Shown here: positions 26,701 through 37,000 of the stretch, one piece after another
Layout of the letters: each line of letters begins with the position of its first letter
Position numbering within the stretch: the first letter of the stretch is position 1
Assembly (NCBI GenBank): GCA_900317685.1
Contig: ONHQ01000010.1
Location: forward strand, 1-64,000
DNA from: an uncultured Prevotella sp.
GTDB taxonomy: Bacteria; Bacteroidota; Bacteroidia; Bacteroidales; Bacteroidaceae
Direction: 5' to 3'
Length of the DNA: 64,000 nucleotides
Notes under the pieces: model-generated
What the model was told of the DNA's origin: nothing
What the model saw: the letters and a program-made list of their open reading frames with translations, nothing else
The model's database searches: none
Program-made: the position numbers and the translations under genes

Positions 26701-27753
26701 CGTGACGCAGTTGCCGCCGATGGGGTTGTCGTTGCCCGCGCGGTAGCCGATATATCCGAAGTCAAAGGCAAGTGCGGGCTGCATGTAGAGTCCTTTTTGT
26801 AGCATCGTCATCCACAAATTGCCCTGCCGGTCCTGGATGATGGAGTTGACTTTGCCCGTGGTGAGGTCGATGCGGTTGGAATAGAATGGGTTGTTGACCA
26901 CAACGCCGGTGGTCGGCTGATAGGCATACAGGCCGTAGCCGTCGCTGCCGACATAGACTTTACCCGAAGGCGCGACAAAGACACACGACACGGCGAGTTT
27001 GCCCAAGGCACTGATCTGGGTAAAAGGTGCCGTGCCGCCGCGTGAGAAATAGACGCCGTCGCCCGCCGTGCCGATATAGACATTGCCCAGCGCATCGCAG
27101 ACGATGGAGGTCACGGCCTGGTCGCCTTTGCCCAAAAACTTCTGAGCGAGTCGTCCCTGATGGTCCAGACACAGCAGGCGGCCGTCCTCGGTATTGATCC
27201 ACAAACGGCCCAGCCGGTCTTCTGCCATCCGCCGGATATATTTCAACTTGCTGATTGCGCCCTTCACCGGCCGGCAGACATAGTCGTTGGCTTGAGCAGC
27301 AGGCTGTAGAATGCCATATCCCGACGTGCCGATGAGCACCTGACCATTGTGGCGCACAACGATGTCGTTGACATAGGTCTTGATGAGTTTGTGCTCGGCA
27401 TTGTAGATCTTGTAAGCGTGGAACTGCTGTCCGTCGTAACTCATGAGACCTTTGTTGGAGCCCAGAAGGATGTTGCCCTGCCGGTCCTGCCCCACCTTAT
27501 TAATATAGTTGCTGTCAAATCCGCGCGCGCCGGCATTGTCGCGGTTGATGACAATGAAGTGATAGCCGTCGAAGAAATTCAAGCCATTGCGCGTGGCAAT
27601 CCAGATGAAGCCACGGCTGTCTTGAAACACTTGGTTGGCAAAGCTGCTCGACAAGCCGTTTTCGGTGTTGTAGAGTTTGCCGGTCTGAGCCTCCGCAAAG
27701 GCGGAAGTCAATAATAGGATAAGGAAGAGAAGGGTCTGTATCAGGTTCCGCAT
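23725..27753 (-). CDS. Hybrid two-component system sensor-regulator (HTCS)
   Basis: A 1342-residue one-protein signalling system. A signal peptide is followed by a long periplasmic part made of two-component-regulator propeller repeats (IWIATRNGLNFFDG, LWINTEDGRLLCLD) and a YYY domain. One membrane helix is at about 771-790. The histidine kinase has its H-box at His823 (FFVNISHDIRTPLTLI) and an ATPase N-box (NAFKFTP). The receiver domain has Asp1140 (ISDVMMPEMDG), and an AraC-type DNA-binding domain ends the protein (RVHLYRKMKEL). Such proteins sense glycan fragments and switch on nearby utilisation genes; the divergent arabinofuranosidase is the obvious target. A start at 27753 (MRNLIQ) is preferred to the TTG-type frame start. 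Confidence 0.93.
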   Translation of the reverse strand: MRNLIQTLLFLILLLTSAFAEAQTGKLYNTENGLSSSFANQVFQDSRGFIWIATRNGLNFFDGYHFIVINRDNAGARGFDSNYINKVGQDRQGNILLGSNKGLMSYDGQQFHAYKIYNAEHKLIKTYVNDIVVRHNGQVLIGTSGYGILQPAAQANDYVCRPVKGAISKLKYIRRMAEDRLGRLWINTEDGRLLCLDHQGRLAQKFLGKGDQAVTSIVCDALGNVYIGTAGDGVYFSRGGTAPFTQISALGKLAVSCVFVAPSGKVYVGSDGYGLYAYQPTTGVVVNNPFYSNRIDLTTGKVNSIIQDRQGNLWMTMLQKGLYMQPALAFDFGYIGYRAGNDNPIGGNCVTRVLFGEGGTMWVGTDRDGLYLLDAMGKQLRHYTFPNTIEALCFDSHHRLWIGSYLDGCGYLDGGSYHPVNLGQGVSVFDIKCDAKGNVWLATLGNGLVMIRPDGTRRSYVMAKGADNNFKVNSLPNNFLFKLAFSRDGSRLFVANSVGLACLDLKHDSWVSTFGVNSVDQGSFAHSLYVDSRDRVWVGSNDMLYCHDKTHWSKPLVYTVRQGLPDNSVAFMQEDRQGRLWLGTFHGLCFMDMRTGKTQSFFVGNGLQGNEFSDGAVSLSADGRRMLVGGPGGINVFNPSHIGRTSWKGVVHISRFLVGNQTVLPGMKSGWFTITEKPCYDSRLFSLAQDDNSFSLELTTLTYNNVEQVTYAYSINDERWKTLAQGQNVLSFAHLPAGKYQFRVKALYNGLSSAEEEFMVEIRPAWYASWPAKFVYLVLLVWAFYAYLAYRKRKEQEHLTLQEHIHAEEMGEAKLRFFVNISHDIRTPLTLILTPLLSLIKTDRDPQRQNTYALMRRNAERILHLVNQMMDLRKIDKGKMVMHMQKTDMVSFIDDEVQLFQQQANIKKIRFAFHHDSDVLPVWVDRDNFDKVIMNLLSNAFKFTPTGGGVTISLTHTDTDAVITVRDTGCGIPKDKLETIFQRFYQSPTRMGERNTGTGIGLDLTRSLVELHYGTITARNNSEGPGSSFVVTLPLGNKHLKPEEMVADDGSMNAPKHDDSEADKQLAQELNDMETDPLVHPVASRDDNSKPTIAIVEDDDEIASYLQTELSNEYNVRYYPNGKVALAEILKDMPNLVISDVMMPEMDGITLCTKLKSNINTNHLPVILLTAKSRDEDRMEGLETGADAYVVKPFNMDILRRTIANLLAVRRTLKNKFTGQEDQADKVNKVDVQTPDDKFLQRVMDVINDNLSNSDLGVDDIADRVGISRVHLYRKMKELTNQTPHNFIKNLRLKQAARLLEDPKQSITEVMYACGFSNSASFSTMFKNMFGMSPRDYQRSKM

Positions 27754-27868
27754 GATGGTTTTAATCTGTGTCGGTGACACGATGTTATGTTATTAAGTTT
27801 TGGAGAAACACGGCATCCGGAAGTAAACGGTTTACGGCGGAACGTCGCGGCTCCTGTCTTTGTAGCCA

Positions 27869-27876
27869 CAAAGATA
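27869..27876 (-). promoter_or_regulatory. Promoter -7 element of the HTCS gene
   Basis: The minus strand reads TATCTTTG (TAnnTTTG), 116 bases before the ATG. No good -33 box is visible. The 293-base gap 27754-28046 holds only this and the element at 28015. Confidence 0.5.
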
Positions 27877-28014
27877 GTAAAAAAATAGTAAGTCATTACG
27901 TCTTTATCTCAAAAAAGTGACTAAAAAGACATTTTATAAAGAATATGTTACACCGTGATACAAATATCAAAACTCTATGAGACTAATAATAAAGTAAGAT
28001 AGGGACGAATGTCG

Positions 28015-28022
28015 TAATTTTG
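28015..28022 (+). promoter_or_regulatory. Promoter -7 element of the arabinofuranosidase gene
   Basis: TAATTTTG lies only 25 bases before the ATG and has no -33 TTTG. A weak -33 region fits activation by a regulator such as the divergent HTCS. Confidence 0.5.
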
Positions 28023-28046
28023 CAGCAGAAATCAAATCTCCCAAAA

Positions 28047-30005
28047 ATGAAAACGACAAAAACTGCTTTAACTACTCTCATGCTCATGGCAGCACTCGGC
28101 ACCAGTGCCCAGCAGCTGACCCTGCAACTCGACAAAGCCCAGAAGGCGGTAAGCCCGACACTATATGGTATGATGACCGAGGAGATCAACTTCTCCTATG
28201 AAGGCGGTCTCTACGCTCAGATCCTGCGCGACCCTTCCTTCCGTGAGGATGTCAACGGACAGCCTCGCAACCCATGGACGCCCTGGCATTCGGGTGGACC
28301 CAAATACTGGCTGGCTACCGACACGCTCGCCTCACAGCTCACGCTCACGCAGAAGGGCGGATACAACCGTGCCAACCCCGCGGTGCTGCAATGGAAGGCC
28401 AAAGCCGGAGCAAGCATTGCCAACGGAGGGTTCTGGGGCGTGCCCATCCGCGCGAAAGAACGCTATAAAGGATATGTCATCGCCAAGGCAGAAAAAGGCA
28501 GCGGCACGGCACTCACGCTCAGCCTCGTCAGCAACGACGGCAAGACGGTCTTCGCATCTACAAAGATAGACGGTCTCGGCGAGAACTGGCAGAAGAAGAC
28601 CTTCGAGCTGACGGTGCCCGAAAAGATCAAAGCCACGAAAGACGCACGCTTTGTCATCACGGCCGACAACGGGGGAACGTACGATCTGAGCAAGACGGTG
28701 CTCTTTCCTGAGACGTTCAATAACCGTCCCAACGGACTGCGCAAGGATCTCATGGAGATGATGTGCCAGATGAAGCCTAAGTTTCTGCGTTTCCCGGGTG
28801 GTAACTATGTCGAGGGCAACGACTTCCGCAACCGCTTTGACTGGAAGCGCACAGTCGGCGATCCCGATGAGCGTCCCGGACACATGAGTCCATGGGGCTA
28901 TCGCTCTACCGACGGCCTCGGCCTCTTGGAGTTTCTTGAGTGGGCCGAGGACTGTGGCGCAGAGCCGATCCTCGCGGTCTTCGCCGGATATACGCTCAGC
29001 GGCGACTACCTCACTGCCGACTATGTCGACGGTTTCATCCAGGATGCACTCGACGAGATCGAGTATGTTACGGGCGGACCCGACACCAAATGGGGCGCAC
29101 AGCGTGTGCGCGACGGCCATCCCGAGCCCTTCCCTCTGCACTATGTGGAGATCGGCAATGAGGACTTCTTCGACGAGAGCGGCTCCTATGCCGGACGCTA
29201 TAAAAAGTTCTATGAGGCCATCAAAGCCAAGTATCCTCAGCTGCAACTTATCTCTACAGCTGATCAGAAGATGGTGGAGCACTGGGCTCAGGAGACGGGC
29301 GTGACGGGACTGAAGTTCGACGTTATCGACGAGCACTACTATCGCAGTACGGGCGGCATGTATGAGGCTGCTAACCAATACGATAAGTATGACCGCAAGG
29401 GCCCGAAGATTTTCTGTGGTGAATGGGCCGCGCGCGAGGGCAAGCCGACCACTAATATGAATGCGGCACTTGGCGACGCTGCCTGGATGACGGGTATGGA
29501 GCGCAACGCCGACCTGCTGATCGGTCACTGCTACGCACCGCTCTTTGTCAACGTCAATAAGGGTGGCATGCAATGGGAGAGCGACCTCATCGGATATGAC
29601 GCGCTCAACGCTTACGGCTCACCTTCCTATTACGCTCAGTGCATGTTCGCCCAGAATGTCGGCAACCGCATTGTGCCGATGACAGACAAGGACATGCCGA
29701 CGATGCAGTATGAGGGTAAGAAACTGCCGCAACTGTACTACTCGGCTACGACCGACACCCATTCGGGACATACATACTTGAAGGTGGTCAACGGCGGAAA
29801 GACAGCGCAGACGCTCACCGTCACCATTAGCGGTGGAAAGGTAGCCGGTAAGGGTACCATCACCACACTGAAGGCTGCCAAGCCCGAGGACACCAACACC
29901 ATCGACAACCCGAAGCACATCGTGCCGGTGACCGTCAAGCAGAAGACAGGAAAGACGTTCAAGGTAGTACTCGCTCCGCTGTCGGTCAATGTGATCAAGA
30001 TGTGA
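28047..30005 (+). CDS. GH51 alpha-L-arabinofuranosidase, exported
   Basis: A 652-residue glycoside hydrolase family 51 enzyme that removes alpha-L-arabinofuranosyl units from arabinan or arabinoxylan. A signal peptide (MKTTKTALTTLMLMAALGTS) exports it. An N-terminal beta-sandwich (residues about 80-215) resembles the carbohydrate-binding part of this family. The catalytic barrel includes KFLRFPGGNYVEGN. Glu372 in YVEIGNEDFF is the acid/base and Glu459 in FCGEWAAREG the likely nucleophile. The divergent HTCS and the esterase beyond it suggest arabinoxylan side-chain removal, though no backbone hydrolase is here. Confidence 0.93.
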   Translation: MKTTKTALTTLMLMAALGTSAQQLTLQLDKAQKAVSPTLYGMMTEEINFSYEGGLYAQILRDPSFREDVNGQPRNPWTPWHSGGPKYWLATDTLASQLTLTQKGGYNRANPAVLQWKAKAGASIANGGFWGVPIRAKERYKGYVIAKAEKGSGTALTLSLVSNDGKTVFASTKIDGLGENWQKKTFELTVPEKIKATKDARFVITADNGGTYDLSKTVLFPETFNNRPNGLRKDLMEMMCQMKPKFLRFPGGNYVEGNDFRNRFDWKRTVGDPDERPGHMSPWGYRSTDGLGLLEFLEWAEDCGAEPILAVFAGYTLSGDYLTADYVDGFIQDALDEIEYVTGGPDTKWGAQRVRDGHPEPFPLHYVEIGNEDFFDESGSYAGRYKKFYEAIKAKYPQLQLISTADQKMVEHWAQETGVTGLKFDVIDEHYYRSTGGMYEAANQYDKYDRKGPKIFCGEWAAREGKPTTNMNAALGDAAWMTGMERNADLLIGHCYAPLFVNVNKGGMQWESDLIGYDALNAYGSPSYYAQCMFAQNVGNRIVPMTDKDMPTMQYEGKKLPQLYYSATTDTHSGHTYLKVVNGGKTAQTLTVTISGGKVAGKGTITTLKAAKPEDTNTIDNPKHIVPVTVKQKTGKTFKVVLAPLSVNVIKM

Positions 30006-30172
30006 TGGGATGAAGATCAAGATGGATTCAATTAAGAAAAAAATGCAATAAGCATTGCTTCATATATTACTAAGAGTTTAGGTTTTTAAAGTGTAAAGTT
30101 AGGTTACAAGATGTTATGTAGGTTCGCTGTACTTACTTCTTTTCAGTAAGACAGATGATTTTAATGATTCCA

Positions 30173-30203
30173 AAGGCTCTCCGTAGTGATTACGGGGAGC
30201 CTT
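30173..30203 (+). terminator. Strong hairpin after the arabinofuranosidase gene
   Basis: AAGGCTCTCCGTA (30173-30185) pairs with TACGGGGAGCCTT (30191-30203) with one T-G wobble and a five-base loop. No long T-run follows. It lies 168 bases after the stop. A smaller hairpin (AATGC/GCATT, 30042-30056) lies nearer the gene. Confidence 0.5.
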
Positions 30204-30459
30204 CATTGATTAATAAGAACATGGCTTCGACCCCGTGAGAACGTCCGCACAGCTGATATTCTCCGTGGGGTTATGGCAAGAGAAGGCAGAAATTCACTGT
30301 AAGTCCGAAGCATAAGAGTAATCCTGCATATATTCTCGATATTCGTTAATATTCTTGATGGCATCGTAGATGGCGCGTTAAAAGAAGAAAGAACATAAAA
30401 CGTTGGAATCCAGCTAAAAGAAGAAAGACCATAAGACGTTGGAATTAAGCTGAAGCAAA

Positions 30460-30612
30460 GCAATGTCCGCTGCCGGGAGGGCCGCTGCCCACAGCGGCCT
30501 TACTATGAAACATACTTTCCTAAACAGAATAGCGCGTAGTTTCAGATATAATGTCCGCTGAGGGCAGCGGACCTCCCGGAAGCGGACCTCCTGGAAGCTG
30601 CTCTCAGCGGTC
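30460..30612. repeat. GC-rich hairpin cluster of the GCCGCTG/CAGCGG type
   Basis: Several short inverted words (CCGCTG, CAGCGG, CCTCCCGG) are packed into this stretch; the 30551-30578 part is shared with hairpins at about 52332 and 53580. The rest of the 30006-30818 gap shows no supported gene. Confidence 0.55.
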
Positions 30613-30818
30613 TAATGATGTGATACCTAATCTCTAATATTTCTTATCATGAATCACAGCAAGTGGTATACGAGGTGTCATTTAAAGTCTCTCGTTTGCG
30701 CTATTTTATGCGTCCGTGCGCAATTTTACGCGATAGCGATTCTCTTCATGGACTATTTTCCTTTCCTGCTAACTATTGTAGCCGATTCAGAGAAGATAAC
30801 AATATCCACGGTGCCCCT

Positions 30819-33671
30819 TTATCTGATGATTATTTTCTTGTTACCGATAATATATATCCCTTTTGGCAGGTTGCTGATATCTGTTTCAACCTTTCGGCCA
30901 TCCAGCGTATAGACACTTGGTGATGATGCGGCGGTCTTCTTGGCGATCGTCGCAATGCCTGTAGTGTATGTTTCTCCGGTGGACACAAACTGAAAGTCGG
31001 TAGAGACGATCAAGCCGTTGACACAGTTGGTTCGCTGGTCGGCGCTCATCGGACCATTGCCGACGCCCCGTACAACAGAGAACATACCGTTGAGACCCAC
31101 CTGACAACCATAGCCCTGGGTGTTGAGGATGGTGAAGGCGCCCCAGGAATAACCGCGTGCGAGCGTACGTCCAGTTCCCGAATTGCTGAAATTGTAGAAG
31201 TCGCTCACCTTTGCGTCCAGGCTACCACCCTCAGGGACATAGGCGCTGAACAGTTCATTGCCCCTGTCGCTGACAAAGTGATATTTGCCGTCTTGCTGAT
31301 AGCAACGCCAGCGTGCCGTCTGCTTCTGGCTCGCTGTGATATAATTCGCGAAGTCGGCATCCCTGACCAGCTTCTCGCCGGTACCGTCATCAACCATATA
31401 GAAATAGGTGTCGCGGTCGTGGGGACTCAGATAGGCCCGCACCTGATAGTATCTGCCCTCCTCGGGTTTGACAATATCATCATCACCAATCTTGGTGAGT
31501 ACTGTCATCGCCGCTTTCAGTTCATCAACATCCGCAGAACGAACTCCGCTGACAATGTCGTTGCCCTCAAACACCTTGACGTATGCAGCCTTAAAAGCCT
31601 TAGCCGCAGACAACCCTTCGTCAGGATAACCCATCTCACCCATGTTGTGGTAAAGCACTTGAGCCATGGGCGCGAGTTGCTGGGCGGCAGCGCGCACAAG
31701 TGCTTGCGCAGAGACGGTGTGGGGAAGTCTGATCAGCTGCGTATAAGTGTAGTCGGTGTTGGAACTACCATAGCTGACCGTTGCCTTCCAACTGCGTCTG
31801 ACAAGATCACCCTCATGCGTCTCAGATGTCGTGCAGGCAAAGGTCTTGGCAGGAGCACTTTTGTGGTAAGCAACAATATTAGTCGGCATAGCCGGAATGT
31901 CCTGAAGGCTCTTTGCCTCTACGAAAGGCTCAGGCAGACGGCTGCCATCAGTCGTCTTGAACTGTCCGCGCTGGGTAGCGGTCTGCAACTCCCACCCTTT
32001 TGCTACGACTTCATTCTGGTAAGTATAGTCTTCCCGGGGATAGATATCACAAGCAGCCTCACCGATCACCTCCAGTTTCAGCCGGCCACCGCCCGTCTTG
32101 AAGTTGGGCCATCCCTCATAGTCCACCTTACCTATATTTATATAAGGCATCACGAACTCGCACACGCCCGAATTGGGTACATCGTCGGCTAACACATACT
32201 TATAGCTTTTTCCGAAGTCGTCGGACAGCAGGATACGCACCTTGCTGTCCTTGCCGTAGAGCCCGGCACAGTTGTTCCACCGAATGGTATACGTCCTGCC
32301 AATGCCATAGCTTTCAAGCGACCTCGATGGCGAGACGACGCTCGTAATCTGGAACGGTTCCCCGTCAACAATGTTGAGTTTGATGCGCATGGCATCGTAA
32401 TGTGAGTTGTTGCGCACAGCCGCCAGGAAAGTGTAGCTGCCTGTTTCAGACGCATCAGAGTATTGCTCGAAGTGCATGGTGCCGTCTTTCTTCTCCGCCT
32501 CACTAAGTGCGTCAGGCGCAATGCAGTGAGGCACAAACATCACCACACTGTCCTCTGTCTCCTTATATGCCGGCCGTAGGGTATTCTCATGCTCTGTGTC
32601 GTTTTTGGAGATGTCAAAAGTATTGGCATTATAGCGGTATCCTCCGTCGTTGCGGGTGACGGTGGGCAGAAAGAACTGAAAGTTGCTGCCTTTGGTGATA
32701 GTGTATTCCGTCTTGATGCGCTGCCTGTCCAGCAGGGGCCTCTCGCCTTTCTCCTCCTCTGCAAACGGCGTAACGGTATTATTGCCCTCGATGACGGTGG
32801 TCAGACGCGTGCGTTCTTTGTCTTCATAATAATTCATATTGGCCAGCGTTGCCCGCATCTGGTAGATGCTGGGCAAGGAGAAGAAGTCGCGGGGCGAGCC
32901 GTAGCTCATGATGCTACGCCCCGAGCCTGGCTCCGTGCAGATGGAAATGCTATTGGTGGAATGGGTATGCTCAGCACCAAAGCAGTGGCCTATCTCGTGG
33001 GCTATGGTGGTCGTATTGCGCACAGCCCAAGCACTACCCTTTTGATTCTCGTTGATGGCACCGCCAAGTTGCGCCACGCCGTTGCGTCCGTTTCCGGGCG
33101 AGCCGATGAGGATACCAAGGTCGTACAGGTTGGTATTGCCGAGCACCTGATCGATGATTTCCTTGCTCTTGAACAGCCGCGTCTGGTCGTTGGGATAGGC
33201 GTCAAGGTTCAGACCATGGTCAGTAAGACCGAAAAGGATGAGGTTGTCGTTGCGAACAATCTCAAATTTGACACCTACCGCATCGTTGTAGACACTGTTC
33301 AAGTCTTTCTCTAACTGATCCCACCATTTATGCACTTCCGCGATCACCTCCGCTTTGCTCTTGGGAGAATAAGGATTGCCAAAGCCCGTCTGGACATATT
33401 CCGGCAGGATGCACGTCGCCAGTCTGAAGGTATATACTTTCCCCGTGTTGTTGATAACCGATTCCGTAGAAGGCACGGCGAACTGCGAAGGCACGCGGCG
33501 GGCGTTGGCGCTCCGCGACTCTTCATATCCTTGAGGAACGATGACGTCACAACTGTCATGCGACGAGACCACTGACTGACCATGCAAAGGAGAAAAAAGA
33601 AAAAGGGTAACAGAGAATATAGCCAACCGCTTAGTCAGCCGGCTTAGAGAATGCGAAGAGTGTCTTTTCAT
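30819..33671 (-). CDS. Secreted reprolysin-like zinc metalloprotease with sorting-domain-like C-terminus
   Basis: A 950-residue exported metalloprotease. A signal peptide (LAIFSVTLFLFSPLHGQ) is followed by a propeptide-like part, then the metzincin zinc motif HEIGHCFGAEHTH at residues about 224-236. Next come beta-sandwich-like regions. The C-terminus (VYTLDGRKVETDISNLPKGI and a basic tail) resembles the C-terminal sorting signal of type IX secretion cargo in Prevotella relatives. It should digest extracellular protein. The ATG at 33671 is chosen over a TTG at 33683. It is divergent from susC and part of a putative peptide-use locus. Confidence 0.85.
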   Translation of the reverse strand: MKRHSSHSLSRLTKRLAIFSVTLFLFSPLHGQSVVSSHDSCDVIVPQGYEESRSANARRVPSQFAVPSTESVINNTGKVYTFRLATCILPEYVQTGFGNPYSPKSKAEVIAEVHKWWDQLEKDLNSVYNDAVGVKFEIVRNDNLILFGLTDHGLNLDAYPNDQTRLFKSKEIIDQVLGNTNLYDLGILIGSPGNGRNGVAQLGGAINENQKGSAWAVRNTTTIAHEIGHCFGAEHTHSTNSISICTEPGSGRSIMSYGSPRDFFSLPSIYQMRATLANMNYYEDKERTRLTTVIEGNNTVTPFAEEEKGERPLLDRQRIKTEYTITKGSNFQFFLPTVTRNDGGYRYNANTFDISKNDTEHENTLRPAYKETEDSVVMFVPHCIAPDALSEAEKKDGTMHFEQYSDASETGSYTFLAAVRNNSHYDAMRIKLNIVDGEPFQITSVVSPSRSLESYGIGRTYTIRWNNCAGLYGKDSKVRILLSDDFGKSYKYVLADDVPNSGVCEFVMPYINIGKVDYEGWPNFKTGGGRLKLEVIGEAACDIYPREDYTYQNEVVAKGWELQTATQRGQFKTTDGSRLPEPFVEAKSLQDIPAMPTNIVAYHKSAPAKTFACTTSETHEGDLVRRSWKATVSYGSSNTDYTYTQLIRLPHTVSAQALVRAAAQQLAPMAQVLYHNMGEMGYPDEGLSAAKAFKAAYVKVFEGNDIVSGVRSADVDELKAAMTVLTKIGDDDIVKPEEGRYYQVRAYLSPHDRDTYFYMVDDGTGEKLVRDADFANYITASQKQTARWRCYQQDGKYHFVSDRGNELFSAYVPEGGSLDAKVSDFYNFSNSGTGRTLARGYSWGAFTILNTQGYGCQVGLNGMFSVVRGVGNGPMSADQRTNCVNGLIVSTDFQFVSTGETYTTGIATIAKKTAASSPSVYTLDGRKVETDISNLPKGIYIIGNKKIIIR

Positions 33672-33958
33672 ACGGTGCTTCAATGTTGTGTTTATGTACT
33701 ATACTCAATGATTGAACTTGCGAATTTACAGATAAATGCCATCATTCCAAAATGAGAGAACCAACTCTTAAGGATTATTAAGGTGCAGCCTGCCCCTGGT
33801 ATGAGTTCAGCGCATAGTAGTTGGAGACTAAATATCAACCTCTGTGTCTCTGTCAGAACCCATACGTGACAGATAATTTCTGTGCAAACTAATCCCAAAA
33901 TTGCTTCTCCTATACGCAAAAAGTCCTTTCCCATGTTCGTTTTCTCGGATTTTATGCT

Positions 33959-33966
33959 TACCTTTG
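33959..33966 (+). promoter_or_regulatory. Promoter -7 element of the susC-susD operon
   Basis: TACCTTTG fits TAnnTTTG, 97 bases before the susC ATG. A weak -33 match (TTCG, 33936-33939) lies 19 bases upstream. The remaining part of the 33672-34063 gap shows nothing else recognisable. Confidence 0.5.
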
Positions 33967-34063
33967 TCAGCCTAAAGTGAAAGATGATGCTGAATCATAC
34001 GACCACATAACAACAATCTAACTTTCTAAGTTTCAAACATTACACCCTCATTGCATACATTTC

Positions 34064-37000
34064 ATGAAGAGAGAGGAGAAGAAAGAACAGACTGCTTCGA
34101 CGCTTAGCGTGAAGAGAGAAAAGGCTACCTCCATCTTATTTCTGTCTGCCATGCTCTTGCTCCCGGCTCCCACTTGGGCACAGCACAGCATGACCGGCAC
34201 ACAACAAACTGCGGGGAAACCTACTTACCAGGCGCGTGCCATCACCGGCACCGTCACCGACGACAGCGGAGAACCGCTCGTCGGCGCTTCCATCAGAATC
34301 AAAGGCACCGGACTCGGTGCTGTCACAGACACTGACGGTCACTACACCATCAGCGTGAGCAACCCCAAAGCCATCCTCGTATTCTCCTACTTAGGACTGG
34401 ATCCCGTGGAGATCACGGCCAGCCGCACCACCATCAACGCCAAGCTCCACAGCACGGCACACACGCTCAAAGACGTGGAAGTGGTGTCCACCGGTTATCA
34501 GAAGATCTCGCGAGAGCGCTCCACAGCGGCCTATGGCTTCGTGGACTCCACACGACTCAACCGACAGATGCATACCGACATCGCAGCCGCACTCGAAGGC
34601 CAGGTCGCCGGACTGCGCATGGAACTCAATCCCAACACGGGCGAGATGGCGCCTGTCCTCCGTGGCATCGGCACCTTCTCGTCGGATATCGGCACGCAGC
34701 CGCTCATCGTCATCGATGACCTGCCCACAGACATGAGCCTCAAAGACGTCAACCCTTACAACGTAGAAAGCGTCACCGTACTCAAAGACGCTGCTGCGGC
34801 CAGCATCTACGGCGCGCGCGCAGCCAACGGCGTCATCGTCATCACCACGAAGTCGGGAAAGAAACTCGGCACCCGCGTCAACGTCAATGCCGACTGGTTC
34901 ATCACCACCAAGCCCAACTTCAACAACCTCGACTTGGCCTCAACAAGCGACATCATCGACTATCAGACTGATGTCTACAATACCCGCGTGGCACAGAGCG
35001 GCAGCGTGGCTAACCTCTTCAACAGCTACGCCACGGACTATTACAGCCCGCTCTTCCAACTCTATCGCGACCGCGACGAGGGACACATCACCCCGGAGCA
35101 GGTCGAGGCCACGCTCAGCCAATGGCGCAAGAACGACTACTATGAGCAATACCGCGACCTCGCATGGCGCTCGGCACTGACCCAGCGCTACAACATCAGC
35201 CTCTCGCAAAAAGCCAACGGCAGCCAGCACTTCGCCTCGTTCAACTTTGAGAATGACCGCAACCGCACTATCAACGACAAGAGCAACAGCTTCAGCCTGT
35301 ATCTGAAGTCCAACTTCCAAATCACCAAATGGCTGGGCGTCAACGTCGGCATAGACACGAGACTGGCGCACGACAACACACCGGGCAACTACAACTATAA
35401 CTTCCAGGAGCGCTACATGAGCATCGAGGATACTAACGGCAACCGCGTCGTCTCGCCCTATGTCAATCAGAGCGGCTATGCCGGAAGCAGCGTCAACGGC
35501 AGTGTCGTCAACGCTTTCCAGGGCAACAATGCCTACAAGAGCTTTGGCTTCAACGTCCTCGACGCGCTGGGCCAGGGCGTCACACGCTCGCGCCGTGTCA
35601 GCCTGAGACCCTTTGTCAACGTGGAGGCACGCTTCCTGAAGATGCTGCGCTACAATCTGATGTATCAATACGAGTGGGCACAGCGACGCAACGAGACCTA
35701 CGACGCTGAGAACGACTATCTCATGCGCATGACTTACAACATGGGTATCGACGAGAACGGCAAAGCACAGATTCCCACCGGCGGACGATACTATCAGGGC
35801 TCACAGAACTACAGCCGCTACACGCTGCGCAACCAGCTCAGCTTCGACCATCAGTTCTCTGGCAAGCACCACGTCACCGCCATCACAGGACTGGAGCTCA
35901 GACAGACCCACAACCCGCGCATGGTCGAACAACTGATGTATGGCTACAACCCCGTCACGCTCACCTCGCAGGCTATGGACTGGGAGACAATGCGCACCGA
36001 CGGCTGGCACAGCGCCGTGCTCGACAAGAACATCACCATGGGCGGACTGACCACCACACAGCACGACACACGCCACCGCTATGCGTCGTTCTACGCCAAC
36101 GCAGGATATACCTATTCCAACAAATACAACCTCACGGGCAGCATCCGTTGGGACGAGGCCGACCTCTTCGGCGTCAATACCAACGACCAGCACCATCCGC
36201 TGTGGTCCGTCGGTGCCGGTTGGAATATCTCGGAAGAAGACTTCATGCGGCCTGTCACATGGCTCGACTATCTGAAGCTGCGCGCGACCTATGGCGTCAA
36301 CGGCAACGTCGACCAAAGTTCGACAACCTACTTCGTGGCTACCTACAAGACACAGAGCAACCCCGTCAAGACGCAGTATCTCAAATACGATGACGACGAC
36401 CTGCCCAACCCCGACCTGCGCTGGGAGAAGACGGCAACGACCAACTTCGGTGTCGACTTCGCCGTGCTCGACAACCGGATCAACGGATCCATCGACTATT
36501 ACAACCGCCACGCCAGCGACCTGCTCGTCAGAAAATACATGGATCCCACCGTCGGCGCCAAGAGCCACGTCATCAACAATGGCGAGATGCGCAACCGAGG
36601 CATTGAGCTTACCCTCAACGCCACCATCTATAAAAACCGTGACTGGAACATCGGAGCCACGCTGACCTATGCCCACAACAGCAACAAGATGCTCACCGTG
36701 GACCACAGCGAGAGCGACTACGCCAGCCTGTTCATCCTCAGTCCCACCAACTATCTCTGGCAAGGCACGAGCTACAACACGCTATGGGCCTACACCTACA
36801 GCCGCACCGTCAACGGCTATCCCGTCATCAAAGACGAGAACGGCAACGAGATGGCTACGTTCGACGAGCAGGGCAATGTGACAAGCGTCACCACCTCATC
36901 ATCGCTCAAAGGCACTGCCGCTCTGCGGAATATGGGCACGCTTACGCCCACCTACAACGGATCGCTGAACCTGCATGTGGGTTGGCGCGGACTGGAGCTC

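Noticed and set aside
30649-30912. Two overlapping plus-strand frames near the metalloprotease end
   Set aside because: They run into the 3' end of the opposite-strand protease gene and have no promoter or family resemblance.
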